A stretch of DNA of 51,339 nt from JAZDOK01 sp043798715 (GCA_043798715.1 JAZDOK010000008.1:1-51339); one strand, 5' to 3'; shown: positions 7,046 to 15,529, numbered from the stretch's first letter. The notes: a model not told the origin generated them from the letters alone. Numbers and translations: made by a program.

Positions 7046-7354
7046 ATGGAAAATAAAGTGGATGTCTGGTTTGCCAGGGAAGGGGAACATACTTTTCCTG
7101 CTGGCAAACCTACGGGAAGAATAGACGAGAAGAAAGCTGTTGAGTTATTAATCACATATAGTGGAGTGTACCAAGGAACCCCAATGCCTAAGATTACAAG
7201 TAAAAATCTGAATCCAGATCTTGACGGCGTTAGAGACACCGAATGGGTGGTTTTGGAAATACATGAAAAAATAAAATTTTACGAAAAGGGGTTCTATATC
7301 CTCCAAAGTAGAAAAGCAATCCCAGAAATAAGAGAATGGTTGAAGGCTTTGTAA
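7046..7354 (+). CDS. hypothetical protein (102 aa)
   Basis: The ATG at 7046 follows GGAGG (GATGGAGGCGACTT). The product is soluble and mixed alpha/beta. It begins MENKVDVWFAREGEH and ends with an amphipathic helix (IPEIREWLKAL). No signal peptide, no membrane helix and no family I recognise. Lower GC than the core genes fits horizontal origin. Confidence 0.55.
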   Translation: MENKVDVWFAREGEHTFPAGKPTGRIDEKKAVELLITYSGVYQGTPMPKITSKNLNPDLDGVRDTEWVVLEIHEKIKFYEKGFYILQSRKAIPEIREWLKAL

Positions 7355-7410
7355 AAAGATTGACGGATGGGTTTGCCGGGAGTGACTGAGGTCTAACGAG
7401 GAGGACCCGC

Positions 7411-7677
7411 ATGAAAAACAAGCAAATGTGCCTTGATTTATTAGAAAAACGTCATCATTCATCAAATCGTGATGGAGATCAGTTGCTTGATTCAGAAATC
7501 CACTTATACTGTATGGAAGATGCAATAGGGGCCTTAGGTAGCCTCGAAAATTCGATGAATAGGAATGCAGATGCAAGCGATGCGTTAGCAAAAAAGGTTT
7601 TGTGGTTGAACTGGATTCTGGCCATAGCTACAGTAGTTGGCGTGGCAGTAACCGTAATCCAATTCTTCAAGGGATAG
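7411..7677 (+). CDS. hypothetical C-tail-anchored membrane protein (88 aa)
   Basis: The ATG at 7411 follows GAGGAGG. The N-terminal two-thirds are hydrophilic and helical. A single hydrophobic helix at about 65-85 (LNWILAIATVVGVAVTVIQF) ends just before the C-terminus (FFKG), giving a tail-anchored layout. No family recognised. It is the last complete cargo gene before the integrase relic. Confidence 0.55.
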   Translation: MKNKQMCLDLLEKRHHSSNRDGDQLLDSEIHLYCMEDAIGALGSLENSMNRNADASDALAKKVLWLNWILAIATVVGVAVTVIQFFKG

Positions 7678-7680
7678 CCC

Positions 7681-7761
7681 ATGAGCAAGCGAGGCCAGCG
7701 AGAGGGCAGCATCCGCCACCGGAAGGACGGCCGGTGGGAGGCCCGTCTCAGGCCTCTCTGA
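7681..7761 (+). pseudogene. integrase relic: N-terminus joined to last four codons
   Basis: This 26-codon ORF begins MSKRGQREGSIRHRKDGRW, clearly homologous to the first 22 residues of the intact integrase (MAKRGQNEGSIRKRIDGTW). It then jumps in frame to LRPL-stop, the same last four residues as the intact integrase. The roughly 375 residues between are missing. It is the scar of an internal deletion in a second, related integrase gene. It lies about 215 bases from the 3' end of tRNA-Ala, where the integrase of a tRNA-targeting element is expected. Confidence 0.75.
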
Positions 7762-7859
7762 TATCCCTTTTTATCCCTGCAAGATCCCGGCCTCCTTGCC
7801 GACGAATGGATTAAAGAAGCGCCCTTTGATGCCTGCGAAAATCATATTAAAGACGGGGA

Positions 7860-7890
7860 GGGCCGCTTGGCCCCTGGCCGGCCCTTTTTT
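7860..7890 (+). terminator. intrinsic terminator-like hairpin
   Basis: GGGCC (7860-7864) pairs with GGCCC (7880-7884), and an inner GGCC pair is also possible. TTTTTT follows at 7885-7890. It lies downstream of the integrase relic and upstream of the convergent tRNA gene. Confidence 0.5.
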
Positions 7891-7905
7891 ACGGTTTTTT
7901 TTCTG

Positions 7906-7927
7906 GTAGGGGTAAAGTAGGGGTAAA
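7906..7927 (+). repeat. perfect tandem 11-bp direct repeat
   Basis: GTAGGGGTAAA occurs twice back to back (7906-7916 and 7917-7927), about 50 bases from the tRNA 3' end and downstream of the integrase relic. Short direct repeats in this position are often arm-type binding sites of tyrosine integrases. That reading is inference. Confidence 0.6.
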
Positions 7928-7976
7928 ATGGCCTTTTTCTTGCGATGGTAGTGGGAGCTGCATTGGCCCCGGAAGC

Positions 7977-8052
<76 letters not shown>

Positions 8053-8062
8053 ACGCGGGAAA

Positions 8063-8091
8063 ATTATACCTAAAATAAGGTTTTACGTCAA
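8063..8091 (-). promoter_or_regulatory. promoter of tRNA-Ala
   Basis: On the minus strand, TTGACG (8091-8086), a 17-base spacer and TATAAT (8068-8063). The -10 box ends 10 bases before the first tRNA base, so the primary transcript would have only a short leader. Confidence 0.8.
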
Positions 8092-8168
8092 CGGCAGAAG
8101 GAGAAAAATTCGCTTTCAGAGAAAATTAAGACAGCAGGGAACTTCTTGAAGAAAGGGAGGAGAGGCTT

Positions 8169-8375
8169 TTGAAAATTAACAGATGGCTTCTGCTGGGAAT
8201 GAGCTTTGCCGCTTTGGCCTCCACTGCCGTTCTTATGCACTGCCTTTATCAGGGAAAGTGCCGTGGTTCAAAGTCCCGCTCCCGGGAAGTTCAGGCCATC
8301 ATTCGCGAGGCGGAGCGGCTGATTGCACTTGCCAGGAAAAAAGCTGCAAGGGAAGAGCATGGAGAAACTTCATAG
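8169..8375 (+). CDS. small membrane-anchored hypothetical protein (68 aa)
   Basis: The TTG start at 8169 follows GGGAGG at about 8 bases. The product has one N-terminal hydrophobic helix (about 6-25, LLLGMSFAALASTAVLM) and then a hydrophilic, Arg/Lys/Glu-rich helix (EAERLIALARKKAAREEHG). This is the layout of an inner-membrane-anchored small protein. It overlaps the next gene by 17 bases, so the two are probably co-translated and head the surE-mutS2-queA run. No family recognised. Confidence 0.6.
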   Translation: MKINRWLLLGMSFAALASTAVLMHCLYQGKCRGSKSRSREVQAIIREAERLIALARKKAAREEHGETS

Positions 8376-8706
8376 CAAGATAGAGGAATTGAGCCGGGAT
8401 ATTCTCCGCTGCCGGAGGGATCTGGCACTCATCTGCGGCGAGGCGCTTCCTGATGATGCTGATTTTCACGATCAGCTCATATTAAAGGCCTTCTGGCATT
8501 TTTCCAGCAAAACAGAGTTCATAAACGATTTAAAGCTTAAACTTAAAATCCTGGAAAAGACCAGGGAACTTTATGAATACGAAGCGGGCTGGGGGCCCGC
8601 CGGCTCCAAAGCCCAGGTCATTTCACTGGATTCCTACCGCGCTGCCAGAGACTATTCGTCCCCGACTCATTCCGGAAAGAATTATGCATTTTCTGGTAAC
8701 CAATGA
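8359..8706 (+). CDS. hypothetical protein (115 aa) upstream of surE
   Basis: I chose the ATG at 8359, preceded by GGGAAGAG; an open frame reaches further upstream inside the previous gene but lacks a site. The product is helical and soluble (EKLHSKIEELSRDILRCRRD, then KLKLKILEKTRELYEYEAGW), with a disordered tail. It overlaps surE by 23 bases. Function unknown. Its tight coupling suggests a shared transcript rather than a shared pathway. Confidence 0.55.
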   Translation: MEKLHSKIEELSRDILRCRRDLALICGEALPDDADFHDQLILKAFWHFSSKTEFINDLKLKLKILEKTRELYEYEAGWGPAGSKAQVISLDSYRAARDYSSPTHSGKNYAFSGNQ

Positions 8707-9442
8707 TGACGGGGTGTTCGCTGAGGGCCTGACGGCTCTCGTCCGTGAACTGAGAAAAATCGCCAAGGTCACCGTTGTCGCCCCGGATCGGGAAAGATCT
8801 GCCGTCGGACACGCCCTGACTTTTTTTGATCCCATCCGGGTACAGAAGATCCGTGAGGAGAAGCGTGTCAAAGTCTATTCCTGTGACGGGACCCCCTCGG
8901 ACTGCGTGCTTCTAGGCATATACAGCCTCATGGATGAGCGTCCGGATCTGGTTGTCTCCGGGATCAATAAAGGAGGCAACCTGGGGGACGACATTACCTA
9001 CTCGGGAACGGTCTCGGCCGCCATGGAGGGGATCATCCACGGGGTTCCGTCCTTTGCGGTCTCGGTAGCGTCTTTTCAGGATGTTCGTTTCGACGTGGCG
9101 GCCAGGTGGGCGCGGATCATCGCCGGTAAAATTATGCGCGAGGGCCTGCCTCCCCGCACCTTCCTCAATGTGAACGTGCCAAACCTTCCCGCCGAGGAAA
9201 TAAAAGGGTTTTCCATAACCAGGCAGGGGCGAAGCATCTACGAGCAGAGGGTCCTCAAGCGCTTTGACCCCCGCGGAACCGAGTATTACTGGCTCACCGG
9301 GGAACTTCCGACCGGGGAGCCTGAAGATGGGACGGATTTTGAAGCGGTGTTCCGGGGATTTGTCTCCATCACCCCCGTTCACCTGTGCCTTACCGATTTT
9401 TCCCAGATGGAGCGCCTGAAAAAATGGAATCTCACACTCTGA
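8684..9442 (+). CDS. surE: 5'/3'-nucleotidase SurE
   Basis: The 252-residue product opens with MHFLVTNDDG, the family hallmark with metal-binding Asp8 and Asp9. VVAPDRERSAVGHALT (Ser39), CDGTPSDCV and LVVSGINKGGNLG (Asn95) follow, completing the metal and phosphate site. SurE dephosphorylates nucleoside 5'- and 3'-monophosphates and some polyphosphates in the cytoplasm, often in stationary phase. The open frame extends upstream to 8573, but homology begins at the ATG at 8684, so I use that start. The ribosome binding site is weak (GGAAAG); translation may be coupled to the overlapping upstream gene. Its end overlaps mutS2 by 19 bases. Confidence 0.93.
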   Translation: MHFLVTNDDGVFAEGLTALVRELRKIAKVTVVAPDRERSAVGHALTFFDPIRVQKIREEKRVKVYSCDGTPSDCVLLGIYSLMDERPDLVVSGINKGGNLGDDITYSGTVSAAMEGIIHGVPSFAVSVASFQDVRFDVAARWARIIAGKIMREGLPPRTFLNVNVPNLPAEEIKGFSITRQGRSIYEQRVLKRFDPRGTEYYWLTGELPTGEPEDGTDFEAVFRGFVSITPVHLCLTDFSQMERLKKWNLTL

Positions 9443-11886
9443 AGGTCCTCGAATTTGACGAGGTGCTGAGGCGAATCGCCTCTTTTTCTTCATGGCCGCT
9501 GGGGCGGGAGCAAGTGCTTTCCCTGGCGCCCCTTTCCTCCATAAAGACTCTCGAACGCCGCCAGGAGGAAGTAGCGGAAACAGCGCGTCTTTTCGGGGAG
9601 GAGCTCTTCCTCCCCCTGGGGGGCATCCGCGACATCAGGGAGGAGGTGTCCCTGGCCTCCATGCGGGCGATGCTGAATCCAAGTCAGCTCCTGGACGTGG
9701 CCCAGACGGTCGTCTCGTCCCGGCATATCAAAAATTTTCTGCTGGCCCGGAGCGAGCTTTGTCCTCTCTTGTCAAAAATGGCCGATGCCATTCCTCTTTT
9801 CCCGGAAATAGAGAAGGAGGTCGGGCGCTGCATTGAAGAGGACGCCCAGGTCAAGGATTCCGCAAGCCAGCGTCTTCAGCAGATTCGCTCGGTGATAAAA
9901 TCCGCTCACCAGAGGATCCAGGATCGGCTGTCGCAGATTCTTCGCTCCCCCACTTATTCGAAGATGCTGCAGGAGGGGATCATAACCACCAGGGAAGACC
10001 GCTACGTTCTGGCGGTCAAGCAGGAGTGTCGTTCGCAGTTTCCGGGCCTGGTGATCGATCAGTCCGCCAGCGGGGTCACCGTCTTCATGGAGCCCTGGCT
10101 GGTGGTGGAGCTCGGCAACGACTTAAGGCAGAACAAGCTGTCCGAAAAAAAGGAAGTGGAGGCCATCCTGGCCCGCATCTCGGCCCTGGTGGGGGAATCC
10201 GGCGCCGAAATCGGCCGGGTGCTTGAAATCCTGGCCCACCTGGACATGCTCTCTGCAGTTACCCGTTACGCCTCCGAAATGGGGTGCATCCGCCCTGAAC
10301 TGGACCGGGATGGTCATCTGACCCTGGAGAAGGCCAGGCATCCGCTGCTATCCGGGGAGGTGGTCCCCATAGACATCGAGGTGGGCGGCCTGTTTAATAT
10401 TCTGGTTGTCACGGGCCCCAATACAGGCGGCAAGACAGTGGGCATGAAAACGGCCGGCCTTCTCTCCCTCATGGCGCTCTCGGGCCTTCCAATACCCGCC
10501 GGCCCGAAATCACGGGTGCCCCTCTACCGGAACATTTTCGCCGATATCGGCGACGAGCAGTCTATTTCCCAGAACCTTTCGACTTTTTCCTCGCACATGA
10601 CCCGGATAATCGCCATCCTGGCCGGGGCGGACCGCGACAGCCTGGTCCTTCTCGACGAGATCGGCGCGGGCACCGACCCGGTGGAGGGAACGAGCCTGGC
10701 CATAGCCATTCTGGAACACTTGAAACGGCGGGGAGCAAGGGTGATCGCCTCTACGCACTACAGCGAACTCAAGAGCTATGCGGCCGGGACGAGCGGGATT
10801 ATGAATGCGGCCGTTGAGTTCGACGTACGGACTCTGGAGCCGACCTACAGGCTCCTGATGGGCATTCCGGGCCGCTCCTGCGCAATCGAGATCGCCTCCC
10901 GCCTCGGTCTTCCGGGGGAAGTTCTCAACGAAGCCAGAAGCCGCCTTCCCCAGGGGACCTCTTCGGTGGACTTGCTTCTTCAGCAGGTCGAGACGGAGAA
11001 GGCCTCCGCCGTGAGATCCACCCAGCAGGCGGAGAGGGCGCGGGGTGAGGCGGACCGGCTTACGAGCGAATTGAGCGAGAAATTGGCCGTGCTGAAGGAG
11101 GAAGAGGCAGTCGCTCGCCGGAGGATCCGGATGGAAGCCGGGGAGATTGTGGAAGATGCCCGGGACGAGGTGAAAGAGCTCGTCCGGGTGATGCGCTCTT
11201 CCTGGGATCTTTTTTTCTCCGAGGCCAAGGAGACCCTGAGAAAGGCGCAGGAGGCCCTGGAGCAGGAAGAAGGGGATTCAGTCCACCCGGCTTTTAAGGA
11301 ACTGGCCAAGGCGCTTAAAAATACGGGAAGCTTTCTGGAGAGCGAAAGCCGCGATGCTCACCGCTTTCTAAAAATGAAAGAGGAAGAGATCGCCGCGAAG
11401 ACCGAACCTCAGGCTCCGGCTGAGAAGAAAGTTCCCGCTCCCGGCAGGGATTACCTGGAGGGGGAGCGGGTTCTCATCCTGAGCCACGGCCGCGAAGGAG
11501 TGGTGATGGAGCGCCATCCGGATGGAATATTCACCGTGCAGGCCGGGGTCATGAAACTCAAGGTTCCGGCGGAGGGTCTGGCCCCGGCCCCGGACAGGGA
11601 GGCGCCCTCGCAGGCGGTGGAGATGCAGATCTCCAAGGCCTCGAACGTCTCTCAGAAGATCGATCTACGTGGATACCGGGCCGATGAGGCCCTGGCAGCA
11701 CTCGACAAGTACATAGATGATGCAACTCTGGCCGATTTGCACGCCGTTCAGATCGTTCACGGGAAGGGCCAGGGAATATTGAGGAAGGTCATCCATCAAT
11801 ATCTGGAGAGCCATCCTTCCGTCAGGGATTTCCGCCTCGGCGAGCTCAATGAGGGAGGATGGGGCGTGACCGTGGTCACACTGTGA
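9424..11886 (+). CDS. mutS2: MutS2 family ATPase with Smr nuclease domain
   Basis: The 820-residue product has the full MutS2 layout: helical core, ATPase with Walker A TGPNTGGKT (about 331-339) and Walker B LVLLDEIGAGTDP (near 407-419), a coiled-coil region, a KOW-like segment (about 680-715), and a C-terminal Smr domain from about 745 (IDLRGYRADEAL, then VHGKGQGILR). It lacks the MutS mismatch-recognition domain, as expected. MutS2 proteins act on branched DNA and, in Bacillus, on collided ribosomes. The start is taken at 9424 (MESHTLKVLEFDEV), which fits the family; the longer frame to 9385 lies inside surE. It is coupled to surE by overlap and followed 15 bases later by queA. Confidence 0.95.
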   Translation: MESHTLKVLEFDEVLRRIASFSSWPLGREQVLSLAPLSSIKTLERRQEEVAETARLFGEELFLPLGGIRDIREEVSLASMRAMLNPSQLLDVAQTVVSSRHIKNFLLARSELCPLLSKMADAIPLFPEIEKEVGRCIEEDAQVKDSASQRLQQIRSVIKSAHQRIQDRLSQILRSPTYSKMLQEGIITTREDRYVLAVKQECRSQFPGLVIDQSASGVTVFMEPWLVVELGNDLRQNKLSEKKEVEAILARISALVGESGAEIGRVLEILAHLDMLSAVTRYASEMGCIRPELDRDGHLTLEKARHPLLSGEVVPIDIEVGGLFNILVVTGPNTGGKTVGMKTAGLLSLMALSGLPIPAGPKSRVPLYRNIFADIGDEQSISQNLSTFSSHMTRIIAILAGADRDSLVLLDEIGAGTDPVEGTSLAIAILEHLKRRGARVIASTHYSELKSYAAGTSGIMNAAVEFDVRTLEPTYRLLMGIPGRSCAIEIASRLGLPGEVLNEARSRLPQGTSSVDLLLQQVETEKASAVRSTQQAERARGEADRLTSELSEKLAVLKEEEAVARRRIRMEAGEIVEDARDEVKELVRVMRSSWDLFFSEAKETLRKAQEALEQEEGDSVHPAFKELAKALKNTGSFLESESRDAHRFLKMKEEEIAAKTEPQAPAEKKVPAPGRDYLEGERVLILSHGREGVVMERHPDGIFTVQAGVMKLKVPAEGLAPAPDREAPSQAVEMQISKASNVSQKIDLRGYRADEALAALDKYIDDATLADLHAVQIVHGKGQGILRKVIHQYLESHPSVRDFRLGELNEGGWGVTVVTL

Positions 11887-11901
11887 AGGGCAAATGAAAC
11901 T

Positions 11902-12924
11902 ATGAACCGCGATGATTTCTTTTATGAGCTGCCGGCGGATTTGATCGCCCAGGAGCCCCTTCCCGAGCGCCAGAAATCCCGTCTCCTGGTGCTTGATCGC
12001 AAGAAGAAAATGATCGCTCACCGGCATTTTGAGGATATTTTCGAGTTTCTCCTCCCAACGGATTTTCTGGTTTTCAACGATACCAGGGTCATTCCGGCAA
12101 GGCTTTTCGGAAGAAAAAGCCCTTCAGGAGGAAAGGTGGAGATTCTCCTGGTCAGGCAGGTCGGCCATCTGCTATGGGAGGCCCTGGTCAAGCCGGGAAA
12201 GAGGATCCAGGTGGGGCAGAAAATTTCTCTTGACGGCGGAAGAGCGGAAGCTGAAGTCGTAGACAGGAGTTCGGGCGGCCGCATCCTTAAATTTTCGGTG
12301 GAGGGGGATTTCCGGGAGTTTCTCGCCGGGGCGGGCCTGGTCCCCCTCCCTCCCTATATCCACGTTCCTCTTTGCGATCCCGGGCGTTACCAGACCGTAT
12401 ACGCCGCGCAGGATGGTTCAGTGGCGGCTCCCACCGCCGGTCTCCATTTCACTCCCGAACTTCTCCATTTACTGGGAGAGCGCGGCATAAAGACCGCCTT
12501 TGTAACATTACACATCGGCCCCGGCACCTTCAGGCCGGTAAAGTCCGCCCGGATCGAGGACCATGAGATGGATGTGGAGCACTACTTTATTAAACCGGCC
12601 GCGAAGGAGGCCATCAAGAGAGCCCGGGAGGAAGGGCGGAGGATCGTGGCGGTCGGAACCACGGCGGCCCGGACGCTGGAATCAGCCGCCGATGAAAACG
12701 GGAATATCATCAGGGATGGCGGGGAAACCAGGCTTTTCATATATCCGGGATATCGCTTTAAACTGGTTCAGGCCCTGATCACCAATTTTCATCTTCCCTG
12801 CTCCACCCTCCTCATGCTGGTCTCGGCCCTGGCAGGTCGGGAGGCCGTTTTTGCGGCCTACCGGGAGGCCGTTCAGCGCCGTTATCGCTTCTACAGTTTC
12901 GGGGATGCAATGTTTGTGGTATAA
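11902..12924 (+). CDS. queA: tRNA preQ1(34) S-adenosylmethionine ribosyltransferase-isomerase QueA
   Basis: The 340-residue product matches QueA along its length: DFFYELPADLIAQEPLPER at the start, VFNDTRVIPARLFG, the central VAAPTAGLHFT and the C-terminal LITNFHLPCSTLLMLVSA. QueA transfers ribose from SAM to 7-aminomethyl-7-deazaguanine at the wobble position to make epoxyqueuosine, the next-to-last step of queuosine synthesis. Length is normal. It follows mutS2 closely, probably on one transcript. Its stop codon overlaps a -10-like TATAAT that may start the prepilin gene downstream. Confidence 0.96.
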   Translation: MNRDDFFYELPADLIAQEPLPERQKSRLLVLDRKKKMIAHRHFEDIFEFLLPTDFLVFNDTRVIPARLFGRKSPSGGKVEILLVRQVGHLLWEALVKPGKRIQVGQKISLDGGRAEAEVVDRSSGGRILKFSVEGDFREFLAGAGLVPLPPYIHVPLCDPGRYQTVYAAQDGSVAAPTAGLHFTPELLHLLGERGIKTAFVTLHIGPGTFRPVKSARIEDHEMDVEHYFIKPAAKEAIKRAREEGRRIVAVGTTAARTLESAADENGNIIRDGGETRLFIYPGYRFKLVQALITNFHLPCSTLLMLVSALAGREAVFAAYREAVQRRYRFYSFGDAMFVV

Positions 12925-12925
12925 T
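12897..12925 (+). promoter_or_regulatory. promoter candidate for the prepilin gene at 12984
   Basis: TTTCGG (12897-12902), a 17-base spacer and a perfect TATAAT (12920-12925) that overlaps the queA stop. The -35 is poor, so it may be weak or activator-dependent. Confidence 0.4.
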
Positions 12926-12983
12926 TTAGGAGATAGAATCCAGAAGACAAGGGACGGGGGAGATTATTTCAGGAGGTGCTGGG

Positions 12984-13409
12984 ATGAGAAAAAGCGGCAG
13001 AGGATTTACTATGATAGAACTTGCCATAGTTATTTCCATTCTCGTATTTATTGTTTTAGTTATTGTGTTCCCTTCAGTCATGGGGGCCAGAGAACAGAAG
13101 AATCTCGTCTCCTGCGGAGGAAATCTCAAGGCCATCGGCGAGGCTATTACCCTCTACGCCAGGGAGCACTATGCCAGGGTCCCGGCTGAAGACTCTTTAG
13201 AAAATGATTTAAAGCCTGCTTATATAAGCAATATCCCGCTCTGTCCTTCATCAAATAACACGTATGACTATCAAACAGACGCCAATTTTATGGAATATAC
13301 AATCCTATGTCAGGGGTTGAACCACAAAAGGGCTAAGGCGCCGACAGATTACCCCAGGTACACTCCGGGATCGGGACTTGATCTGGGGAATAAACTAAAT
13401 ATCCACTGA
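12984..13409 (+). CDS. type IV pilin / type II pseudopilin-like protein
   Basis: The 141-residue product begins with a short basic leader and the class III prepilin signal RGFTMIELAIV (cleavage after Gly7, Glu at +5), followed by a hydrophobic helix to about residue 30. The remainder is a small globular domain with three Cys and a Pro/Tyr-rich end. Such proteins are cut and N-methylated by a prepilin peptidase and assembled into a pilus or pseudopilus in the inner membrane. It has a strong AGGAGGTG site and no close neighbour on the same strand downstream; it converges with an inverted prepilin gene 4 bases away. It may be a GspG-like or minor pilin. Confidence 0.8.
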   Translation: MRKSGRGFTMIELAIVISILVFIVLVIVFPSVMGAREQKNLVSCGGNLKAIGEAITLYAREHYARVPAEDSLENDLKPAYISNIPLCPSSNNTYDYQTDANFMEYTILCQGLNHKRAKAPTDYPRYTPGSGLDLGNKLNIH

Positions 13410-13413
13410 GGGT

Positions 13414-14028
13414 TTACGGGGCGGGCGTAGCGACAGCGGGGGCGCCTTCCCTGGAGAGCCAGACGGTTGAAGTGTAATTCCCCGACTGAATGGTCACGAG
13501 GCTGGCCCAGTGTATCTCATCGGCCCAACCGTAGCCCCACACTGGATGGGCGGCAATATTGCCCAGGGATGGAGTAACGATGCTGTAGTTCCAATTGCTT
13601 GAGGCGTCTACTGTCATCGTAGTCGGATCAAAGTAGATGATCGTGTTGTTCCCGGTCACGTTGATGGCGACCATTGTCTGGAAAAGTTCTTGCAGATTGA
13701 CATCCTTGTATGTCCTTACTCCCCCGGTGGTCCTCCTCAGATACACGTCGGTGAAGTTATTGGCATCGGGGCCTGAAGTGGGATGGTCCCAGAAAGCATA
13801 GTAGGTGTAGAGGTCGCTGTTGAAAACGATCCCGGCCAGCGCTTCCAGGGAGATGGCCTTCTGGCGCATCTGGGTAAGATCCATTACGATCATCTGGGCG
13901 CTGTTCTGTACGGCCAGGCGGTTTTGGTAGCTCGAGTACATGGGAATTATAAGAGACATCAACAGGGCCACGATCATGACGACTATAATAAGTTCCAGCA
14001 GGGTAAAACCTCTCATTTTGCGGCACAT
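13414..14028 (-). CDS. GspH-like minor pseudopilin, inverted
   Basis: The 204-residue product has the prepilin signal MRGFTLLELIIVVMIVALL (cleavage after Gly7, Glu at +5), then a helix with NSAQMIVMDLTQMRQKAIS, a pattern common in GspH/FimT-type minor pilins. The C-terminal domain is Thr/Asn/Tyr-rich and beta-like. It is transcribed against the rest of the locus from its own TTGCTT-N18-TATAAT promoter, while the platform gene is read divergently from a separate promoter. The ATG at 14028 follows GGAAGGGGG. No terminator is visible in the 4-base gap to the convergent prepilin gene. Confidence 0.8.
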   Translation of the reverse strand: MCRKMRGFTLLELIIVVMIVALLMSLIIPMYSSYQNRLAVQNSAQMIVMDLTQMRQKAISLEALAGIVFNSDLYTYYAFWDHPTSGPDANNFTDVYLRRTTGGVRTYKDVNLQELFQTMVAINVTGNNTIIYFDPTTMTVDASSNWNYSIVTPSLGNIAAHPVWGYGWADEIHWASLVTIQSGNYTSTVWLSREGAPAVATPAP

Positions 14029-14054
14029 GGTTCCATATCCCCCTTCCAGGTTCC

Positions 14055-14084
14055 ATTATATCACATTCGGGCAACGGTAAGCAA
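14055..14084 (-). promoter_or_regulatory. promoter of the inverted prepilin gene
   Basis: On the minus strand, TTGCTT (14084-14079), an 18-base spacer and TATAAT (14060-14055), about 27 bases before the ATG. Confidence 0.65.
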
Positions 14085-14108
14085 TTCTGATTTAAGCGGA
14101 AAAAACTA

Positions 14109-14138
14109 TTGAAAGAGACTTCCCATCTATGGTATAAT
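14109..14138 (+). promoter_or_regulatory. promoter of the pilus platform gene cluster
   Basis: TTGAAA (14109-14114), an 18-base spacer and TATAAT (14133-14138). The leader to the ATG at 14257 is about 110 bases and holds no gene. It is divergent from the promoter at 14055. Confidence 0.65.
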
Positions 14139-14256
14139 AAAGCGGGAAAGTCCGCTAAAGAAGGATTTTTTGAGATCTTTGAGAAGTTAATATCCATCTT
14201 TATGCGCAGGGCGCAAAAAAGAGCAATTCTGGCTTTAGTTCTGATGGTGCTTGCCG

Positions 14257-15480
14257 ATGGCAGTTTATGTCTATAAAGCGATAGACAGGCAGGGGAACAT
14301 TGTCTTCAGCGAGGTCACGGCTGAGAACGTGGCTTTTGCCGTTCGGAAGATCCAGAGGGGCGACCGGCGGATCATCTCCATCACGGAGAAAAAGACCCCC
14401 ATCTGGGAGTGGCTCCAGGACAGATTGAGCAGCGGTAAAATAGACGATCAGAGCCTTGCCGTCTTTACCCGCCAGCTCGCGACGATGATCAAGGTGGGCA
14501 TTCCCTTCTCCAGGGCCTTGAAGACCCTCTATGCGGACAACCCGAACAAGCGTCTTCAGGATGTAGTCAAGCACATTGACTTTGACATTCAGCAGGGACT
14601 CACGGTGGCCAACGCTTTTGCCAAGCATGACAAAGTGTTTTCCGAGGTCTATATCTCAATGCTCAGGGTCGGCCAGTCCACCGGTATGCTCCCCGATGTT
14701 CTGGCCAGGTTAGCCACCTATGTTGAGAAGGATGTAGAGACCCAGCACCATGTGAAGGCGGCCCTGACATATCCTGTCTTTATATTCATAATGGCGATTG
14801 GTGCGGTGGTGGCCATGATGATCTTCTTCGTGCCCCAGTTTCTCGGCATTTACACCCAGATGGGAATGGCCCTGCCCCTTCCGACCAAAATTCTCATCGG
14901 AATTACCAAGATGTGGACCAATCCCCTGCTTTTGATGGGCATGCTTTCCTCGATCGGCTTTGTCTTATTTCTGATAACGTCATATATAAAGACTCCGGCC
15001 GGCAAATACCAGTTTGACGAGTTGATGCTCATGATTCCGGTGGTGGGCCAGCTCAACATCTGCGTCATAGTGGCCCGCTTCTGCCGCAGCCTTGAAACCA
15101 TGTATATTACGGGACTTCCCATGGTGCAGTCCCTGGAGATAGCCGAAGGGATAGTAGGCAACGAAGTGTTCAAGGAGGTGGTTAAATCGGCCCGGGACGC
15201 CGTCAAAGAGGGATCTTATCTCTCGAGTTATTTCAAGGGACAGAAATATATTCCCAGAATCGTGGGCGACATGATCTACATAGGAGAGCACACGGGGGAG
15301 CTCAATATTCTGCTAAACAAGCTGGCTAATATGTATGAGGTGGAGGTCCAGTATGCGATGGAGTCGGTGCTGGCCATGTTTGAACCGCTCCTGATCGCTT
15401 TTCTGTCCGTTGCCATCGGCTTCATCGTGATTTCAATCTTTCTTCCCTTATACGGGATTATCGGCAGCCTGACTGCATAA
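14257..15480 (+). CDS. GspF/PilC-type inner-membrane platform protein
   Basis: The 407-residue product begins MAVYVYKAIDRQGN and has two copies of the T2SSF domain (about 65-190 and 270-395), each with helices and a membrane segment. LAVFTRQLATMIKVGIPF and LRVGQSTGMLPDVLARL are typical of the family, and three hydrophobic segments are visible. PilC/GspF proteins anchor the assembly ATPase to the membrane. A TTG two codons upstream (14251) is possible, but I prefer the ATG. No assembly ATPase gene lies in this locus, so it may use the one at 48184 or one elsewhere. A second GspF paralogue is encoded at 49642. Confidence 0.92.
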   Translation: MAVYVYKAIDRQGNIVFSEVTAENVAFAVRKIQRGDRRIISITEKKTPIWEWLQDRLSSGKIDDQSLAVFTRQLATMIKVGIPFSRALKTLYADNPNKRLQDVVKHIDFDIQQGLTVANAFAKHDKVFSEVYISMLRVGQSTGMLPDVLARLATYVEKDVETQHHVKAALTYPVFIFIMAIGAVVAMMIFFVPQFLGIYTQMGMALPLPTKILIGITKMWTNPLLLMGMLSSIGFVLFLITSYIKTPAGKYQFDELMLMIPVVGQLNICVIVARFCRSLETMYITGLPMVQSLEIAEGIVGNEVFKEVVKSARDAVKEGSYLSSYFKGQKYIPRIVGDMIYIGEHTGELNILLNKLANMYEVEVQYAMESVLAMFEPLLIAFLSVAIGFIVISIFLPLYGIIGSLTA

Positions 15481-15529
15481 GGGAGAGGGTAAACATATCT
15501 GCAGGGTTTCACAGGAAAGGAGGAGCGGC

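Noticed and set aside
7795..7920. Short ORF (about 40 codons, ADEWIKEAPFDACENH...) downstream of the integrase relic
   Set aside because: No start codon with a ribosome binding site; it runs through a terminator-like hairpin and the 11-bp repeat.
8573..8683. Longer SurE start
   Set aside because: SurE homology begins at MHFLVTNDDG; the upstream part overlaps the previous gene and has no family match.
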